The position numbers and the translations under genes were made by a program. DNA of 64,000 nucleotides from Nephrocerus scutellatus. Lineage: Eukaryota > Arthropoda > Insecta > Diptera > Pipunculidae. The stretch spans positions 103,581,908 to 103,645,907 of the forward strand of contig OX352763.1 of assembly GCA_947095585.1 (NCBI GenBank), written 5' to 3'. How positions within the stretch are numbered: position 1 is the first letter of the stretch; each line of letters starts with the position of its first letter. The notes under the pieces are model-generated. The model searched no databases. It saw only the letters and a program-made list of their open reading frames with translations, and was not told the DNA's origin. Shown in pieces: positions 63,470 through 64,000 of this stretch.

Positions 63470-64000
63470 AAAGAAAATGAATAAACATTAAATTTGTCAA
63501 ACAAAAGGTGAGTATGTGTTTTATTTATCAATAATAATATTTTTTCTTAATTAAATCAATTAAGTCGAATGAAGAAAAAGGTAAGAACATATAACTATAT
63601 GTATTAGTTAAATCCAAGCCTATCATTTTTGAATAGGGTTAAAGAAAATGTATATGCGTTACATTTATCAAATTAACGGTAAGTATGTGTATTATTTATT
63701 TCTGATTGGTTTGAATGAAGAAAAAGGTAAGAACATATATATGTGTTAGTCAAATCCAATCCTATCATTTTTGAATAGGGTTAAAGAAAATGTATATGCG
63801 TTACATTTATCAAATAAACGGTAAGTATGTGTTTTATTTATTTCTAATTATATTTTTTCATAGTTAAATCAATTAAATCGAATGAAAAAAGGTAAGAATA
63901 TATAAAATTAACGGTAACCATGTGTGTTATTAATATCTAATTATATTATTTCTAAATTAAATCAATTAAATAGAATGAAGACAAAAACTATGTTTCTTTT
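63470..64000 (+). repeat. Second micro-exon-like array, cut by the window edge
   Basis: Two alternating blocks. Block a (41 bases, GGTTAAAGAAAATGTATATG.. to ..AACG) lies at 63637-63677 and 63779-63819, each preceded by TTTTTGAATAG and followed by GTAAGTATGTG. Block b (27-30 bases, TTAAATCAATTAARTCGAAT..AAAAAG) is followed by GTAAGAAYATATA at 63581, 63726 and 63891; one copy (63864-63890) is preceded by TATTTTTTCATAG, a good acceptor. Donors also occur at 63508 (GTGAGT) and 63913 (GTAACC). The array continues past the window. Confidence 0.75.

Overview
This window looks like transposon-dense, AT-rich insect DNA, most likely from a higher fly (Diptera). The evidence is the mix of elements: BEL/Pao, Ty1/copia, several Ty3/gypsy types including an errantivirus with an env gene, Jockey-group and RTE LINEs, DD41D 'rosa'-type mariners (a type named from a tephritid fruit fly), Tigger/pogo, hAT, PIF/Harbinger, Merlin and Helitrons, plus a BESS-motif gene of the kind common in flies. 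A tephritid is an inference, not something the sequence proves. There are no bacterial operons, rRNA genes or CRISPR arrays, and no clearly intact single-copy host gene.

Layout. 0.3-1.7 kb: broken BEL/Pao gag. 2.5-3.8 kb: 0.39-kb tandem duplication. 4.2-5.3 kb: copia RT relic and a hAT-like end. 5.3-12.0 kb: a nested stack, with an errantivirus remnant (3' LTR, env, pol tail on the left; PBS and 5' LTR on the right) holding a Helitron, which holds a tRNA-derived SINE and a LINE, which holds a full-length DD41D mariner. 12.8-14 kb: open Ty3/gypsy gag. 15-17 kb: unclassified dispersed repeat (three copies in the window). 17-19 kb: Ty3/gypsy gag-pol relic split by an RTE tail. 19.7-20.4 kb: 195-bp tandem repeat. 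21.2-23.1 kb: nearly open Jockey-type RT. 24.5-26 kb: minisatellites. 26.4-29.2 kb: hAT transposase split by other DNA including a LINE tail. 32.7-34.5 kb: tandem array with a conserved splice-donor-like site.

35-41 kb: truncated mariner, PIF/Harbinger relic, a 708-bp Helitron with both ends, Merlin relic, a second Helitron end, and a LINE ORF1 with a PHD-like finger. 42-45.7 kb: LINE flanked by two gypsy pieces. 46.4-48.1 kb: tandem array whose last units are 333 bp and nearly identical. 48.5-49.2 kb: fold-back repeats. 49.4-53.5 kb: a 2.84-kb segment containing gypsy gag-PR-RT, present about one and a half times. 53.5-54.6 kb: Helitron Rep fragment. 54.9-57.2 kb: near-complete Tigger. 57.7-58.4 kb: truncated mariner. 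59.2-61.2 kb: minus-strand Pro/Arg-rich repeat gene and a BESS segment. 61.3-64 kb: plus-strand arrays in which very short exon-like blocks alternate with strong splice signals.

The most striking global pattern is orientation. All of the roughly 23 independent protein-coding transposon remnants lie on the minus strand. That is what a uni-strand, flamenco-like piRNA cluster transcribed on the plus strand would look like, although it includes DNA transposons as well as retroelements and needs small-RNA data to test. The other original signal is the pair of micro-exon-like arrays at the right edge.
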